NCBI GenBank assembly: GCA_003021015.1
Contig: PXRK01000045.1
Location: forward strand, 1-32,773
Direction: 5' to 3'
From: Halobacteriales archaeon QS_4_66_20
GTDB lineage: Archaea; Halobacteriota; Halobacteria; Halobacteriales; Haloarculaceae
Length of the DNA stretch: 32,773 bases
A program made the position numbers and the translations under genes. Below, piece by piece: positions 31,195-32,773 of the stretch. Positions within the stretch are counted from its first letter, which is position 1. The number at the start of each line of letters is the position of its first letter. A model generated the notes under the pieces. It was not told where the DNA came from and made no database searches. It saw only the letters and a program-made list of their open reading frames with translations.

Positions 31195-31304
31195 ATACTG
31201 CCGGACGTGACTATGTTACTCCGAGTGATGCTCGGACTGGGGGTTTCGGTTGTCTCAGATGCTGAGCGCTATCCGGGTGGGAACGGAATCACGTCCGGCA
31301 GTAT
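31195..31304. repeat. 110-bp inverted-repeat element, copy E3
   Basis: Perfect 16-bp arms ATACTGCCGGACGTGA (31195-31210) and TCACGTCCGGCAGTAT (31289-31304), flanked by TG and GA. The inner sequence is unlike the other copies except near the ends (GTGACTATGTTAC; GGAACGGAATCAC). It lies in the 295-bp spacer between divergent genes (COG1395-type and tiaS), which otherwise contains only promoter-like AT-rich DNA (31084-31094). Confidence 0.85.
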
Positions 31305-31347
31305 GACTCTCGAAAGCGGTTAGTACCCACCGGAGCTAGCCGGGACA

Positions 31348-32613
31348 GTGACTGTCATCGGTATCGACGACACGGATTCCCGCGAGCGTGGGATGTGTAC
31401 GACGTACGTCGCGGCGATGCTGGCCGGCCGCATCGAGCGGGCGGGCGGGCGCGTCGAGCGAGTCCTGCTCGTTCGCCTCAACCCCGCGGTCGAGCACAAA
31501 ACCCGCGGCAACGCGGCGCTGGCGATCCACTGCGATCTGACCGTCGACCGGGCGCTCGAACTCGGCACAGAGGCGCTCGACCGGGCCGAAACCGGTGACG
31601 ACCGGACGAACCCCGGGCTGGTCGTCGCGTCCGGCGATCCCGACACCGTCCCGGTGGCCGTCGCGTCGTTCGCCGAGCGTGCCGTCCGGTCGCACCTCGA
31701 CCGCGCGAGTGCCCGGGAGCAGTGTACCGAGGCGGGCTTCGAGACGGCGGCGCGGGGGAACGGCCGGGGGCTGATCGGCGCGCTCGCGGCGGTCGGCGCC
31801 TGGCAGGCGTTCGGGGAGTGGACCTACGAGCACATCGCCTACCGCGAGCGCGAGCGCTGGGGGACCAGGCGGACCGTCGACCGCGACTCCGTGTTCGCCG
31901 CTGCCGAGGCGTTGTACCCCGCGGTGTGGGACACCGTCGACCGCGAGGAGGGCACCGCCGTCTGCGTCCCCCGCACGCCCTGTCCGGTGCTGTACGGCAT
32001 CCGCGGCGACGACCCTGAGGCAGTCAAGCGAGTCGGTGCAGACATCGCGAGCGAGCCGGTCGCCGACAGCCAACTGTTCGTGACTAACCAGGGGACCGAC
32101 GCCCACCTGCAGGACGGCACGCTCGGCAAACTACCCGACGGCCACGCCTACCGCGTAACCGGCGAGGTGGTCGCGTCGCCCGACACGCGGGAAGGCGGGC
32201 ACGTCTTCTTGACGCTCAGCGACGGCACCCAGACGCTGCCCGTGGCGGCGTTCGAGCCCACGAAACGCTTCCGCGACCGGGTGCGGGCGCTCCGGGTCGG
32301 CGACCGGATCACCGCCTGCGGGGAGGTGAGCGACGGCACCCTCAAGCTGGAGAAGTTCGCCGTCCGCGACCTCGTGGCGACCGAGCGGGTCACGCCGGAC
32401 TGCCCCGACTGCGGCCGATCGATGGAGTCCGCCGGGCGTGACGCGGGCTATCGCTGCCGGGACTGCGGGACGTCGGCAGCGGGGAAAGTCGAGCGGCCAA
32501 TCGAACGCGACCTCGAACCCGGGTGGTACGAGGTGCCGCCCTGCGCCCGCCGACACGTCGCGAAACCGCTGGTCCGCGGCGGGTTCGACGCGCCAACCCA
32601 TCCCGAGCGGTAG
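31348..32613 (+). CDS. tiaS: tRNA(Ile2) 2-agmatinylcytidine synthetase
   Basis: The 421-residue enzyme conjugates agmatine to C34 of tRNA-Ile(CAU) with ATP, letting archaea read AUA. Domain order is that of TiaS: an N-terminal catalytic region beginning VIGIDDTDSRERGMCTTYVA, a ferredoxin-like/kinase part with NPAVEHKTRGNAALA, an OB-fold (HAYRVTGEVVASPDT), and a C-terminal zinc ribbon CPDCG...CRDCG. The gene begins with GTG (31348-31350); the conserved VIGIDDTDS motif starts two codons later. GCGGTTAGTAC (31316-31326) is 27 bp upstream, consistent with leaderless GTG initiation. Full length. Confidence 0.95.
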   Translation: MTVIGIDDTDSRERGMCTTYVAAMLAGRIERAGGRVERVLLVRLNPAVEHKTRGNAALAIHCDLTVDRALELGTEALDRAETGDDRTNPGLVVASGDPDTVPVAVASFAERAVRSHLDRASAREQCTEAGFETAARGNGRGLIGALAAVGAWQAFGEWTYEHIAYRERERWGTRRTVDRDSVFAAAEALYPAVWDTVDREEGTAVCVPRTPCPVLYGIRGDDPEAVKRVGADIASEPVADSQLFVTNQGTDAHLQDGTLGKLPDGHAYRVTGEVVASPDTREGGHVFLTLSDGTQTLPVAAFEPTKRFRDRVRALRVGDRITACGEVSDGTLKLEKFAVRDLVATERVTPDCPDCGRSMESAGRDAGYRCRDCGTSAAGKVERPIERDLEPGWYEVPPCARRHVAKPLVRGGFDAPTHPER

Positions 32614-32663
32614 GCGATCGACTGGTCACAGCTACCGTTATACACCCGGACGTGATTTGCCTC

Positions 32664-32676
32664 ATAGTGATTGTTG
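32664..32676. repeat. Truncated right end of the inverted-repeat family (copy C)
   Basis: ATAGTGATTGTTG, preceded by TC, matches the outer end of copy A (ATAGTGATTATTG) and stops abruptly where GGCTCTGTTGAA begins. It looks like an element split by an insertion, with the remainder outside the window. Confidence 0.5.
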
Positions 32677-32773
32677 GGCTCTGTTGAATCGCCATACAGC
32701 AGTCGAATTACGTGATACAGCTGTTCTCTCTCTCATTTTCGGGCCAGAGAGCAGTTAGCTATCCCGAGAGAAA
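32677..32773. mobile_element. Probable terminus of an insertion sequence, cut by window edge
   Basis: GGCTCTGTTGAA resembles terminal inverted repeats of IS6-like haloarchaeal insertion sequences as I remember them. The following ~85 bp has lower GC than the window average and contains no complete gene. The other end and any transposase would lie outside the window, so the family assignment is tentative. Confidence 0.4.

Overview
The window is chromosomal DNA from an extremely halophilic archaeon (class Halobacteria). The evidence is high GC over most of its length, very acidic predicted proteins, archaeal TFB, an AglD-type glycosyltransferase, archaeal TiaS and a VAT/Cdc48 ATPase. Secretion is by twin-arginine lipoprotein signals, and many genes have a TATA-like element 26-31 bp before the start codon, as expected for leaderless transcripts. 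Genus cannot be decided from sequence alone. Most of the window is ordinary haloarchaeal core genome; intergenic DNA holds the unusual material.

Layout. 1-840: lower-GC, accessory-looking DNA with the 5' part of a receiver-domain signalling protein and a doubtful small CxxC ORF. 847-1040: tRNA-Leu(UAA), followed by a second copy of its 3' end. 1166-5665: a small conserved protein, a TIM-barrel isomerase-like protein, a TrkA-N/TrkA-C protein with a stand-alone Lrp/AsnC-type partner, a MinD/ParA-like protein with a degenerate P-loop, and a two-gene unit of unknown function. 5812-8897: tfb, a structured spacer that may encode a small RNA, and aglD-like. 9025-14375: Tat lipoprotein with PQQ-type repeats, a CC-motif protein, penicillin acylase and small membrane proteins. 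14587-17038: orphan IS200/IS605-type end, Trm112-like protein, purA and a winged-helix protein. 17040-22389: a large mosaic protein, a UspA-like protein and VAT ATPase. 22398-26797: Tat lipoprotein, nitrilase/SRPBCC operon, small proteins and an AbrB-PhoU regulator. 27118-32613: 51-aa protein, DUF420 protein, pyrE, glutaredoxin-like, degenerate GIY-YIG protein, COG1395-type regulator and tiaS. The right edge looks like an insertion-sequence end.

The strongest unexplained signal is a family of short intergenic elements: four of 110-111 bp, one of 82 bp, and two partial ends. Each runs from CCTG|AT(A/G) to (T)AT|GA, has 13-16 bp terminal inverted repeats, and carries a related inner box (GTGA-N-TCGTTACCG-like). 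The stem sequences differ between copies, but each left arm still pairs with its own right arm, so pairing appears conserved rather than sequence. In two places the leading TGA of the element is the stop codon of the upstream gene (ParA-like and pyrE). This could be a MITE family, a structured RNA/terminator module, or both.

Other notable items are four unrelated tandem repeat arrays (29, 35, 23 and 30 bp units). The 23-bp array abuts the purA promoter. There is also a TATA-plus-two-hairpins locus beside tfb, and the ParA-like ATPase lacks both expected P-loop lysines.
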